Below are positions 54,701-59,913 of a stretch of DNA of 64,000 nucleotides, piece after piece. The stretch's first letter is position 1. Each line of letters starts with the position of its first letter. This stretch comes from Pseudomonas sp. N3-W (lineage in GTDB: Bacteria > Pseudomonadota > Gammaproteobacteria > Pseudomonadales > Pseudomonadaceae): positions 3,964,001 to 4,028,000 of the forward strand of contig NZ_CP103965.1 of NCBI RefSeq assembly GCF_024970185.1, written 5' to 3'. Both the position numbers and the translations under genes were made by a program. The notes beneath the pieces were generated by a model. That model was not told the origin of the DNA. It made no database searches and saw only the letters and a list, made by a program, of their open reading frames with translations.

Positions 54701-55848
54701 TTGCGGCTGTTATCGCTGTTCACACCGGCTTCAATGACGCCGTTGTTGCTCAGTTGACCGCCCGCGTTCAGGGTGATGCTGTCCCGCGCGGCGAGGGTTT
54801 GCTGGCTGGCCAGGTCGCCCTGGGTCTGCACATTCAATGCGGTGCCGGCATAGACCGGTCCCTGGGCATTGAGGCCGGCGGCTTTGACATTGACCGCGCC
54901 GTTGGCGGCCGACGTCTCGGCCAGGCTCAGTTGACCGTTGGCGTCGAGTTGGATGTCGCCACCACTGGCGATCAATTTGCCGTCGAGTTTCACCCCGACA
55001 CCCGCCTCGGTACCCATCAGCCTGATCGCGCCGGCGTACATGCCGCCCAGCGAAGAGGAGTCGATGGCCAGTTGAGGTTTGGCGCTGCCGTCGTCGGCTC
55101 TTGCAGTGGCGTTGAGCGTCTGTGCGTTGACGTCGTTGCGACCGGCAATGATCGTCAGGTTTTTCGCCTGAATCTCGGCGTTGATTTTCGCGCTGCGGGT
55201 GATGATTTCGAAGCTGTCGACGTTGCTCGCATTCAGCCCCGCGCCGTCGATGGAGACGCTGCCCTGATCGACCTGATAATGGTCGACTCGGCCGCCGTCG
55301 AGTACCGGCTTACCGGTGGTGAGTGTGACGCGCGGGGTGTTGATGAAGCCGCAACCGTTGCAGGTGATGCCATACGGGTTGGCGACGATCACGCGGGCCG
55401 ACTGCCCCGCCACTTCGGTATAACCGCGCAACTGGCTCGGGTTGCCGCCGACCACTTCGTTGAGGATGGTTTGTGCCGCGACCCGGTTGGTCAGGTTCGG
55501 GTTGCCGACGATGATGCCGCCCAACTGCGTCGCGCCGGTTTGCCCCGCGACGTTGTTGAGGATCACGCCTTGGGTGCCGACGTTGTAATCGTGGAACTGG
55601 TTATGCGACAGCCCGGTGCCATTGGGCGTGGCGATGTTGATGATCGGCACGCCGTTGCCCGCCTGACCGAGGCTGGTGTTCGGATTGGCCACCACAATCC
55701 CGTCCGCCTGCGCCCACACCGGTTGCCAGAACATGACGTTCGCCAACAGGAACGCCAGCCCGCGCTTGGGCATACCCCAGAAGTGCTCACAGGGTTTTAC
55801 GGCAGCAGCAGGTTGGCCGGCCAGGAAGGTCAGGTGACGAATGTCCAT
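39427..55848 (-). CDS. Giant filamentous haemagglutinin/CdiA-type TpsA exoprotein
   Basis: 5473 residues. A long Sec signal peptide (MDIRHL... to QPVWAQA, about 47 residues) leads into the TPS secretion domain, with NPYGITCNGCGFINTPRV near residue 156, the hallmark recognised by the TpsB partner. Residues about 400-3100 are tandem FHA-type beta-helix repeats (LDNxxG patterns). A second repeat region with GRDLTINAAENTFS-type motifs follows (about 3900-4500). A pretoxin segment ends in VEMFNRKLH (about 5052), and the variable C-terminal toxin-like part comes last. The ATG at 55848 is used; a TTG seven codons earlier is possible. It lies 24 bases after the tpsB stop. It probably mediates adhesion and contact-dependent inhibition. 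Confidence 0.93.
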   Translation of the reverse strand: MDIRHLTFLAGQPAAAVKPCEHFWGMPKRGLAFLLANVMFWQPVWAQADGIVVANPNTSLGQAGNGVPIINIATPNGTGLSHNQFHDYNVGTQGVILNNVAGQTGATQLGGIIVGNPNLTNRVAAQTILNEVVGGNPSQLRGYTEVAGQSARVIVANPYGITCNGCGFINTPRVTLTTGKPVLDGGRVDHYQVDQGSVSIDGAGLNASNVDSFEIITRSAKINAEIQAKNLTIIAGRNDVNAQTLNATARADDGSAKPQLAIDSSSLGGMYAGAIRLMGTEAGVGVKLDGKLIASGGDIQLDANGQLSLAETSAANGAVNVKAAGLNAQGPVYAGTALNVQTQGDLASQQTLAARDSITLNAGGQLSNNGVIEAGVNSDNSRNSSGDISLTAQNLNNNGHSVVASRNLTVNTAQTASNQGGTLSAQQQLQVAAGTLDNQNHGRLLSSGTLNLNADQLLNAQSGLVTSNGQLTAAVGYLNNRAGELSSLSNVNLRVAALDNVAGLVMAGNTLDINASGALNNQGGRLVAPQNLQLKVASLDNSNQGSISSQGTLGIVAKGALDNHQRGNIQSSGAAVINAGTFGNQQGGQLVSSNTLSLTAGQVNNSEGGRIASAMALTASVTGLDQHDRGQLSSNTGLSLDLNNGLLNNQNALITTPGALLLNNLNTVLNQNGEISSHTGFTLAANSLDNTAGKVLSDASLTLLINQTLNNLKGQVASQQLLVNANSLINTTGVLSSQSTLDLNTANLDNSSGGSIAGLGRLGLNNTGALTTQGGRINSGAQLNLTTGTLDNSQRGVIHGAGAVSIATGALQNQGGQLSSDQTLDLSATQVNNGLAGQISSTQALNAHVTGLDQHDGGHLFSATRLSLDMNHGLLNNQGGLINAPGQLLLSNLGLVNNRQGEISSTLGFNLTADSLDNTDGKLLSEQALVVRIAQALDNTRAQIAAAAIDLQAQSLNNQSGSVNAGSGLSLLLAGGLNNQGGKLGARDLTVQVADLDNRHGQMTADTRLSLVARNGINNASGSMTAGQLLSVQGASLDNTQGTLLSSAALTANIAGQLMNQAGLLSSDGLLTLTSAGLDNQLKGRIVSKAGLNLAVTGLLDNRTGSLGTTGALSLNADRVDNRQGGSLNAVQAMDLGVQRLDNQGGTLSGQSDLTLTGTTLDNSNGGQLLANGNLKLTLGQLNNQRNGQLSGQAGVQVNAAQLDNSLGGNLYAKGRLGLTLSQQLLNNQGALKGDGAIVLSSAGVNNDGGTLSSVRGLKLTSLGTVSNLGGSLISGDSLDLSSGQLNNGAGGNISSAGALSASVSGLDQQGGKLFSNSRLSLDLNNGQLNNQGGLISTPGQLLLNNLKGVANQKGEISSDKAFGFTAASLDNSAGKIISQQALMLRVDQVLNTAKGLVSANGLNVQAGSLDNSDGTFGSDGQMTLTVSGAVINRNGALTSAGNSTLKAASLDNTAGRVVGDLGLSIDLSGALINQGATLGSGGDLSLTAASFDNRAAGTLLAADGVLTGHISGAFDNRELGKVRATGGIDLTTGSLDNRGGSVAGKGYLTLHGDSADNRGGLIQADQALTLLVGQLDNRDKGNLIGKAGMGYEGTRLDNTGGLLSAVGPLTLKSREVANAGGRIASQADLTANIDTLTQQGGALVAAGNLSLTGNSLDNRNRGAVGSAKALSINVDQIDNRAGELSSTGADISTGGVKLTSQQLDNSNGGKIISGAGLELTVAQLINQTKGMIHADDAIHLTGSRLDNLGGAIESGSALDIRLDDALLNSNGSIASQAGFNAQVASVDNSNGAMTSLGLLTINSKGALINRGATLYSKSGMTLLSASLDNSHSGNLASLGAVRMTTGAVDNSQNGSMTSSDTLDLNATQVSNGAGGAISSEKTLTASVTGLDQQGGELFSKTALSLDLNHGQLNNQGGYINAPGSLLLKNLNGVANQNGEISSTQAFDLTAQSLDNSHGKLLSDQGSLTLRIAQALNNSVGVITGAAIDSRSDSLDNSNGTMSSRGLLDLGVTQALNNHNGVMIADGSLLLASASLDNRDGSISGKRDIVANVGALDNQNGKLIASTSLDLTGNTLDNRKSGLVAATKALKLSVGQMDNRGGELSSGGGVTLAGQQLDNSDSGQVIAGQDLNLSLDQVQNVNGLLNGKGVLSLDGAVLNNLGGSLYGLQKMRLTLSGDLENGQGLIASEGALDVTATHLGNTGGKFSSADALTLTARGDVHNQGGTLITGNSLTLHSASLDNSHKGSLKSKTSMLVSTGALDNSQAGRLDSDDTLALTAGQVTNRDSGSIGSINALTATVSGLDQQGGKLFSNTRLALDLNHGQLNNQNGLINAPLLQLDNLDGVNNQNGEISSAQAFSLAATSLDNSNGKLLSKQALTLRVNQALNNLKGQIAAAALDVGAGSLNNNEGAISSGSDLTLNVAGVVNNQSGGSINAAQRLSLGSADLNNQGGVLLGGSALTLNAMALNNSAKGLINSQGGMTLTAASLDSGNGGEVSAKGDIDLSVGALSQNGGRLLGDGAVHLDLIGGDLDNRNGTLTAKGPLSISRLRDLSNQNGELFSNQSFNVTARTLDNTGGKLISSNVLGLTGDTLLNQGGLMSGWQGLSVNGASLDNRNTGTLSSRSGNLDVSVSGALLNGSAGALVSNNDLSVSAASLDNVAGVISSGAHQRLSVSGLLNNAQGGSIDSGASLTLQAMALSNGATISAQQALNFTGTTLDNSNGSLAGNGAVNIDLLGVLTNTNGKLVSGGPMVISRSTQINNQGGQLMSQGLLTLLTGGLDNRHRGTVAANDNLTLTSTGAVQNSDDGLIYSQNANLQLQAASLGNAKGALQSLGSMGVTVGGDIDNQSGRIIAQNGDLGLSAANIDNRGGTLASIKGALDAHVVGVLKNGYDLTNNRQGGITQAQRLNLSALGGIDNYGGRISAQGGDAVIETASGNFDNRNGGLYAKGLVKVHGNNFDNSGDNDGQIAGSQIDLSLDGALNNRLGIIESDNTLSVRAASLDNQTGQLRALGTSGKTQFQIGGLFDNRNGTVETANTDLTLNAAGFANIGGKLLHVGTGTFDISMPNVSNAGGTLVTRGGLTLNADTWTNSSVIQAGRLTVNVNNFSQTAGGQLLASSSFVGTGGNWNNDGLLASDGSLSLNLWGTYGGNGRASSLGNLGLSAGQLNLNSGTSIAGGGDTTINVGGQLTNAGRLTSSNNMTLTAGGVSNTGTLATGENLTLRTGVLLNSNGLISSGGDMQLLAASFTNAYAQVYGLGNVLIARDASQNKADLLDNRSGNIESAQNLTISAMTVNNVRDVLDYTAHEKSSVSITERDCNLVPMFGCDFRHGGKQNGYWQIDEVDRLTVSRSSAASGLSSGANILINAQTLNNMSSTIAASGSVTANATNIVNQGVQAQEITTTNFYVSYVKQIFAARQMAKDFNAKNSPTPSATVEADLSAFTGFVEGGRSSGSTKTTNTDGQSYDAVIQAGGNVSLNATNNIENGVRRPYYAYVAAGRNKADTGSGSAYSTPIYVNSQLPPNLAQQQVNPLALPGFSLPTGQNGLFRLSGQGGGNQQATQVNTAPQSWSMSSATVSTAQRQQELPTVQARSVQIADVAQVVASDRKLVQITAPTAASNVTGSAINITAPVDNAGNVQLTGHDHTDAAITQVGAVHVEASTQPTVATGPDLSLPTSLPARQDPVVTVTSPVTAPVVPVAPVVNASISAPVAVPGAVTAVPASTAVASQSVARVQGLPDTSARSNPQKYLIETNPVLTDLKQFMSSDYLLANLGYDPDKSAKRLGDGFYEQKLIQQAVVARTGQRFIDGQTSDEKLFKYLMDNAITSKQQLNLSVGVTLTSEQVAALTHDIVWMENATVNGESVLVPVLYLANANNRLAPTGALIAGNDVSLIAGKDLTNAGTLRATNNLSATAGNDLVNSGLIEAGNRLDLLAGNNIVNKAGGIIAGRDVSMTAQRGDVINERTITTHDSSNGVASERRDFTDSAARIEAAKALSVSAGRDINITGGQVESGTDMQLNAGRDVNIAAAQVSNSTVNDSQHSNSNITQLGARISAGQDLSVVAGRDIAAIASQIDAKRDLSLSATENLNLSSAADEQHSLLKVKKLTAQEDHVSQVMTELSAGSNVKLSAGQSLTAIASRITAGDEAYLVAGDKLDLLAAQDSDYSLYNKTKKSSSGKKTRLDEVASTTSVASVVTSGGDSTLLAGKDMLIKGSEIAADKGNVQLVAGNDVQIVAATESNSARHDSSSSKSSWGGLKSSKVQDQLAETQTKAVGSVISGNTVNVTAKRDATITGSSLVSTEDLTVQAGRDLTINAAENTFSRDEFHKEKNRDLSGILTANKLGLDDITGNQHLSVSGQNHTGKSSQTTLTGSTIGSSEGNVSLTSGRELNVIASDLVSTKNMSLIGSKVTIAAGMETSNQSSTDKSNSLAVGRVVGGSIVDTVNTIRSSVKAANSADDPRLKAVKLAQAAMAFNDLGGMAGGVAGASSDYGNKQGSGGSGSLIKIGTELANTHSKSTSDYTSQTAKQSSLNAGKNLLIVADGGVPGTAGDIHVVGSTLKAADTVLLAKDNITLESAQNTAKWANDSTHNKTAIGASFNLGQQNGFTLDLGASIAKSMGTGSSVTQVNTTLDTGSLSLHSGKDTTLAGAQVRADSIKALIDGNLNITSRQDSEIQKSKQGTAGFGGSICVPPFCYGAPVAVTASLSAGNMNSEYKAVTDQSGLFAGKGGYDLDVGKNTTLQGAVIASEASADKNLLSTDRLLVSDIKNTSEISSKSAGISVSYGSNTGSSLGGSVPLALSDSDHSSTRSAVSDGTIVVRNADGANDLVGLNRDTKNANQKLDKPDEKAMQERIDLIQSTVALSKSVIDTVANSQQQAAAERGKAATTDEEKAAARADYDSWNVGGNKRIMADVAAGFIAASLGGVGGSTAIGIVANTTSNDAFKKVGDFANEQKRNATDTATQAAWAEGGAARVLLHALVGAAMGLSSGSAASGALGAGASAALMPAIGDVLGKSGLTEREQSSFSTLIAAGLGVAAGASGGASGAITGGNSAVGVEMFNRKLHKEQETPLLKKKAEELEATRGKPRSSARWEDLLLMASGAEVDAVDLTRLTKLMKLATGNDPESESFAQDMGVAYDVVAKLAAQKIPLTWSDGSQILANGAPVYAFNSTKGQFNDSTLFDAAGNYGPGAVYQQWRQYGQDQTTQHGNELPSISTSVSEVADAAERLSALAGKGVLSVSIIDDALLSMTGVRSGKVVIDAVLEVMAKRQAAREAAADAVKGVVSTEKTALPAGYREGSSAGAAFNETGGLPDGYRRVINTKTGNTEVLGSDGNLYFETSNGLRPKAGGNLAGLVEAEKGIAGAKGLEIAPGKFDYLFGRVASNSHNAARSNQLALEMKRLGVPDNAAGRQMLTDHLTLSAKTDGNVMNTFSNQYGKFEVRESLFVGPSGKAANFQSTFQVLDDGTRKLSTVIPLH
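48720..53995 (-). repeat. Five long super-modules inside the exoprotein gene
   Basis: A block of about 75 residues, LDQxxGxLFS...LSLDLNxGxLNNQ followed by xPGxLLLxNL...NQxGEISS...SLDNxxGK, recurs five times. The LDQ codons lie at about 53968, 53284, 51919, 50167 and 48931. The first step is 684 bases and the second 1365, about twice that. A sixth, weaker copy lies near 48250. These sit on top of the basic FHA repeats and suggest growth by unequal duplication. Confidence 0.8.
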
Positions 55849-55872
55849 TTCAGAATCTCGGGCGGGCAAAAA

Positions 55873-57579
55873 TTAAAGGAAGAAATCCAGACGGAAATAG
55901 ATCGGCGCTTCACGCTCGGTCAGCGCGGCCGGTCGCTCCAGGGAATGGGCGAACGTCACGCTGGCAGCCAGGTGCTGGCCCTTGGCGAACAACTCCAGCG
56001 AATTGCTGGACATGCGCCCGTGTTGCTCGCCGTTGTAGCGATCATCACTGATCACGCCCTGGTCGTAGCCCAGGCTGGTGCCGTATTCGGCGAACACCGG
56101 GCGCAGCCATTCAACGTTGACCGGGCGGGTCCAGCGCAGGTCGTTGCGCCAGTAGCCGCCGCTGTCGCCGGACAGCGACTGGTCCTTGTAGCCACGAATC
56201 GACGACTGCCCGCCGAGGCTGGTGCGTTGCGGGCTGAACAGCACGTCTTCACTGTGTTGACCGGTCATCAGGCTGCTGAAACTGAACGACTCGCCCCACA
56301 GTTTGAACGGTTGCAGGTAGCTCGCCGTGGCGGTGTATTTGCGGTAACGCGCATCTGGATCAGAGGGACCGGGATGGCCGTTGCCCTGGGCATCGAACGC
56401 GCCGATGCCTTGCTGCATGCCCAGGTCCAGGTTGACGAACGCGCTGCCGATCCGGCGACCGTGGTTGATGCCGAACTGCGCTTCGCTGATGCGATTGCTG
56501 CTCTGCTTGAGCTTGCTCTCTTCGATGAAATTGTTGGTGCGCAGGTACGACAGACCGGTGCTGAGCGAGGTCTTGCTCATGGCGTCGCGGTAGATGACGC
56601 GCTCGGCACGCAACTGATGGTTTTCGCTGTCGCCGGTCTGCTTGAAGTTGTAGCCATTGGAGGCGATCTGCGAGCGGTAGTCGCTCTGGTTATAGGTGTA
56701 ATTGAAGGTCCACCAGCCCCACGGCAGGCTGTAGTTGAGCATCGCGTTGCTGGAGGTGTGCTGGTGATCGCTCATCGCATCGTGGCCACCGCGAAGATTC
56801 AACTGATCGGCCAGACCCAGTGGGCTGTCCCAGTCAAAGGTGGTGCCCCACTGCTGCTCACCGGTGCTGCGCTGGCCGTCGTTACTGCGCGACAACCCGG
56901 CTCGCCAGGGCGTCTGCGGGGTGTTCTTGACCAGCACTTCACTGCCACCGACGTTCTTGCCCGGCGACAACTCCATCTGCGCCTGATTCGACGGCAAACG
57001 GTTGAGCTGATCGACCATCTGCTCGATCTCGCGCAGGTTGACCAGCTCGCCGGCCTTGCCGGGAAACGCCATGGCCAGCTCGCGCTCCGACAGCTTGCTG
57101 CCATCGGCGCCCTTCAAGCCTTCGAGCCGGCCTTCGACCACCAGCACTTTCAGATGCCCGGCGGACAAATCCTGCTGCGGCAGGTAGGCACGGCTGGTGA
57201 CCAGGCCTTTCTCGATGTAGCGGTCGGTGATGACTTTCAGCAGTTCATTGAGCTGGGTGACGCCCAGGCACTGGCCGATATACGACTTGAGCAGGCGCTG
57301 CTGCTCAGCGGCGGACAGACTGTCGGCGCCGCTGAGTTCGATGTCTTTGATGGGAAAGCAACGGCTGTCGGCAGGGGCTGCCGGAGTCGTTGGTCTGGCT
57401 TCCTTGCCAGGCAGATCCTTGAGTTCTTCCAGACGACGGCTTTGCTCTTCGAGCAAGCGATTCTGACGGTCGCGGATAAGGTCGGTGTCGCCGGGGTTGG
57501 TGGCGGCGTAAGCAAGATTCAGTGGAGAAAGGCACAGCAAAGCCAGGCACAACCTCGCCACGAGGGCGGGTGGGTACAT
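55873..57579 (-). CDS. TpsB outer-membrane transporter (FhaC/ShlB/CdiB family)
   Basis: A 568-residue two-partner secretion pore. A signal peptide (about 25 residues, ending LAYA) is followed by an N-terminal helix region (LLEEQSRRLEELKDL). Two POTRA domains come next (FPIKDIELSGADSLS...; RAYLPQQDLSAGHLKVLVVEG). A 16-strand barrel follows, with the conserved QSSIRGYKDQSLSGDSGGYW loop near residue 450, and the protein ends with YFRLDFFL, its terminal aromatic-rich strand. The start follows GAGGGATCGAAC. It exports the giant TpsA encoded 24 bases downstream. Confidence 0.95.
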   Translation of the reverse strand: MYPPALVARLCLALLCLSPLNLAYAATNPGDTDLIRDRQNRLLEEQSRRLEELKDLPGKEARPTTPAAPADSRCFPIKDIELSGADSLSAAEQQRLLKSYIGQCLGVTQLNELLKVITDRYIEKGLVTSRAYLPQQDLSAGHLKVLVVEGRLEGLKGADGSKLSERELAMAFPGKAGELVNLREIEQMVDQLNRLPSNQAQMELSPGKNVGGSEVLVKNTPQTPWRAGLSRSNDGQRSTGEQQWGTTFDWDSPLGLADQLNLRGGHDAMSDHQHTSSNAMLNYSLPWGWWTFNYTYNQSDYRSQIASNGYNFKQTGDSENHQLRAERVIYRDAMSKTSLSTGLSYLRTNNFIEESKLKQSSNRISEAQFGINHGRRIGSAFVNLDLGMQQGIGAFDAQGNGHPGPSDPDARYRKYTATASYLQPFKLWGESFSFSSLMTGQHSEDVLFSPQRTSLGGQSSIRGYKDQSLSGDSGGYWRNDLRWTRPVNVEWLRPVFAEYGTSLGYDQGVISDDRYNGEQHGRMSSNSLELFAKGQHLAASVTFAHSLERPAALTEREAPIYFRLDFFL

Positions 57580-57610
57580 GTTCGATCCCTCGAATGGAGA
57601 CTGATAGCAA

Positions 57611-57651
57611 AATAGTGGCGCGATATTAGAGAGCCACTATTCTGGCGTCAA
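57611..57651 (-). promoter_or_regulatory. Sigma70 promoter of tpsBA with an overlapping dyad
   Basis: On the minus strand TTGACG (57646-57651) and TAATAT (57623-57628) are separated by exactly 17 bases, a near-consensus sigma70 promoter starting transcription about 37 bases before tpsB. A 9-bp inverted repeat, AATAGTGGC/GCCACTATT (57611-57619 and 57633-57641), brackets the -10 hexamer and is well placed to be a repressor operator. Confidence 0.75.
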
Positions 57652-57731
57652 ATTCTGTATCAATTCTGACAATATTGGCGACGAACGGTCGTACGACATC
57701 AGTCAAGAAATTGACTACGCCACAAAATAAC

Positions 57732-57835
57732 TGTGGCAAGGGAGCTTGCTCCCGCCAGGCTGTTGAGCAGTCCCCCTCTTTTCGAAAAGAGAGGGGCCGC
57801 TTCGCGCCCCAGCGGGAGCAAGCTCCCTCGCCACA
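57732..57835. repeat. REPIN of the TGTGGCAAGGGAGC type
   Basis: Inverted TGTGGCAAGGGAGCTTGCTC palindromes flank a spacer with a long CCCCTCTTTTCGAAAAGAGAGGGG hairpin-like palindrome (about 57773-57796). It is the same REP type as 5815-5945 and separates the TPS locus from the methionine-rich peptide operon. Confidence 0.8.
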
Positions 57836-57895
57836 GGTTTAACGTTCGATTGTTGAAGGGATCAGGACCTTTTTGCTGACTGCGACATGCTGTCC

Positions 57896-58192
57896 TTACT
57901 TCATGGAGCCTTCTGCCCCCATGCTGTCGTTGGACATATTGTCTTTCTTCATCGCGTCCTTGGACATTGCGTCTTTCTTCATCGCGTCCTTGCTCATGCT
58001 GTCTTTCTTCATGGTGTCCTTGCCCATGGAGTCCTTTTTCATTGTGTCTTTTTTCATACTGTCCTTGGACATGCTGTCTTTGGACATCGAGCCGTTGCTC
58101 ATGCTGTCGTTGCTCATGGTATCGGCGGCGTACACGCTGGCGACGCCCATGGCCAGGCACAGGGACAGTACGGTGGTGGCTAGCTTTTTCAT
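57896..58192 (-). CDS. Methionine-rich MXKDX-repeat periplasmic peptide
   Basis: 98 residues. A clear signal peptide (MKKLATTVLSLCLAMGVASV, cleavage after YA) is followed by a 76-residue mature part. That part is almost entirely pentapeptide repeats of the form M-[SKG]-[KN]-D-[STAN], with 15 methionines at strict five-residue spacing. It matches the MXKDX repeat family. It follows the YedY/MsrP-like gene by 75 bases on the same strand. A Met-rich, hydrophilic secreted peptide next to a methionine-sulfoxide-reductase-like enzyme suggests a recyclable oxidant sink. Confidence 0.88.
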   Translation of the reverse strand: MKKLATTVLSLCLAMGVASVYAADTMSNDSMSNGSMSKDSMSKDSMKKDTMKKDSMGKDTMKKDSMSKDAMKKDAMSKDAMKKDNMSNDSMGAEGSMK

Positions 58193-58267
58193 GGTGCAGT
58201 TCCTTTTGGAGATCAGGTTGCGAATGGACGCAGCGCGGGCTGCGCGGTGGTTATCGGGGTGCGTGCA

Positions 58268-59047
58268 TCAGCTGCCACCGAACCAGTTGTAGCCCTGGTC
58301 TTCCCAGTAGCCACCGCTGTAGATGTTGCTGACGAAAATCGCCTGAATGTGTTTAGGGTTCTTGTAGCCCAGCTTGGTGGGCATGCGCAGCTTCATCGGG
58401 AAACCGTACTGACGCGGCAGGACGGCGCCGTCGTAGGTCAGGGTCAACAGGGTTTGCGCATGCAGCGCGGTGGCCATGTCGATGCTGGTGTAGTAGTCGT
58501 CGGCGCATTTGAAGCCAACGTATTTGGCATCGGTGTCGGCACCCACGCGTCTGAGGAAATCACTGAAGCGCACCCCGCCCCAGCGGCCGATGGCGCTCCA
58601 GCCTTCGACGCAAATGTGGCGGGTGATCTGCTCGGTCTGGGCCATGGCGCGCAGGTCCGCCAGTGCCCAGCTGCGTTTGTCGGCGACCAGGCCGGTGACT
58701 TCCAGGCGATAGCTGTCTTGCGCGACGACGGGGGCTTCGTCAATGCCGTAAAAGGCATTGAAGGGAAATGGCCGGGTAATCATCGATTCGGGGTAGGTCG
58801 GCGCCATCGCGTTGGGATTGAACAGCCAGCCCTGCACCCGGTCGTTGAAGCGCGACATGGACGACAGCGCGGTTTCGACGCTGTCGTTGTCGCTGATATT
58901 GCAACCGGACAACATCGCCACGCCGCCGAGGGTCAGGCCCCGCAGCAGGAACGAACGCCGGGAGCGGTCTTCGATGCGCGGTGCCAGCACTTTTCTGGCA
59001 TCGGCCAGGATCGACGCTTCATCCAGTCCTTCAATGCGCTTTTTCAT
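58268..59047 (-). CDS. YedY/MsrP-like molybdopterin oxidoreductase (sulfite-oxidase fold)
   Basis: 259 residues. The N-terminus has a twin-arginine-type signal (RSRRSFLLRGLTLGGVAM) ending in a lipobox-like MLSGC. The sulfite-oxidase fold follows, with the molybdenum-ligand Cys in RHICVEGWSAIGRWGG (about residue 125) and FPMKLRMPTKLGYKNPKHIQ near the end. The start at 59047 overlaps the stop of the cytochrome gene. It lacks the cytochrome and dimer domains of true sulfite oxidases. The likely role is periplasmic reduction of methionine sulfoxide or a related S-oxide. Confidence 0.9.
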   Translation of the reverse strand: MKKRIEGLDEASILADARKVLAPRIEDRSRRSFLLRGLTLGGVAMLSGCNISDNDSVETALSSMSRFNDRVQGWLFNPNAMAPTYPESMITRPFPFNAFYGIDEAPVVAQDSYRLEVTGLVADKRSWALADLRAMAQTEQITRHICVEGWSAIGRWGGVRFSDFLRRVGADTDAKYVGFKCADDYYTSIDMATALHAQTLLTLTYDGAVLPRQYGFPMKLRMPTKLGYKNPKHIQAIFVSNIYSGGYWEDQGYNWFGGS

Positions 59048-59670
59048 ACCGACTCCTTGTGACCGACCAGCATCGCCCATAACGTTTTCGGCACCAGCAA
59101 CACCATCACCAAGTGCACCACGACAAACGCCATCAGCAGCGCCATCGCAATGAAGTGCACCTGCCGCGCCCCTTCATAACCGCCCAGCAATTCACGCAAC
59201 AACGGGAACTGCACCGACTTCCACAGCACCAGCCCGGACAGCACCATCATCGTGATGTCGAGCATGACAAACAGGTAGGCAAAGCGCTGGACCTGGTTGT
59301 AATGGCTGAGGTCGGCATGTCCCAGCCGCCCTCTTAGCGCTGCCCACAGGTCGTGCAGGACGCCTTTGGGTGAGACCGGCAGAAAGCGCCGGAACAGGCG
59401 ACCGCTGGCCAGATTGATGATCAGATAAATGAGGCCGTTGACGGCCAGGAACCACATCGCCGCGAAGTGCCATTGCAGCGCACCGCCGAGCCAGCCGCCG
59501 AGCGTGACCGATGACGGAAAACTGAAACCGTAGAGCGGCGAGGCGTTGTAGATACGCCAGCCGCTGGTGACCATCACCAACACCGCCAGGGCGTTGAGCC
59601 AGTGGGTCAGGCGCAGCCAGCGTGGATGGCTGTTTCGGGTAATGCCGGAAGAAGCAGGCGCCTGCGACAT
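59044..59670 (-). CDS. b-type cytochrome (cytochrome b561 family), electron donor
   Basis: A 208-residue inner-membrane protein with four or five helices and histidines placed for two b haems (RLTHWLNALAVLVMVTSGWR; LQWHFAAMWFL; VHFIAMALLMAFVVVHLVMV). The ATG at 59670 is preceded by TTGGAGCCGATC. It is the first gene of the operon, and its stop overlaps the start of the molybdoenzyme gene by 4 bases. It most likely passes quinol electrons to that enzyme, the role of YedZ/MsrQ-type partners, although this is the b561 rather than the ferric-reductase type. Confidence 0.9.
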   Translation of the reverse strand: MSQAPASSGITRNSHPRWLRLTHWLNALAVLVMVTSGWRIYNASPLYGFSFPSSVTLGGWLGGALQWHFAAMWFLAVNGLIYLIINLASGRLFRRFLPVSPKGVLHDLWAALRGRLGHADLSHYNQVQRFAYLFVMLDITMMVLSGLVLWKSVQFPLLRELLGGYEGARQVHFIAMALLMAFVVVHLVMVLLVPKTLWAMLVGHKESV

Positions 59671-59814
59671 GATCGGCTCCAATTGATTGTTGTTGGGTCC
59701 AAGTATAGGAACCGACTGATCGCCAAATCCTCACGTAAAGTTAAATTAAACGTGATAACTGCTCCCCACCGTTGGTTTGGGTTGGAACAGGATCATTTGA
59801 TCAATGCAGAACCC

Positions 59815-59838
59815 TGTGGGAGCAAGCTCGCTCCCACA
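59815..59838. repeat. Single short REP palindrome
   Basis: TGTGGGAGC-AAGCTC-GCTCCCACA between the divergent cytochrome and methyltransferase genes. Confidence 0.7.
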
Positions 59839-59913
59839 TTGGTTTTGGGTTGCCTGTGAGGAATGCATTTAGGGTTAAAATGCCGCCCCTTCTCTCACCA
59901 CCGACCCGACCCG

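Noticed and set aside
52678..57615. 1645-codon plus-strand open frame
   Set aside because: It is antisense to the exoprotein 5' half and the whole of tpsB, both of which have clear family motifs on the minus strand.
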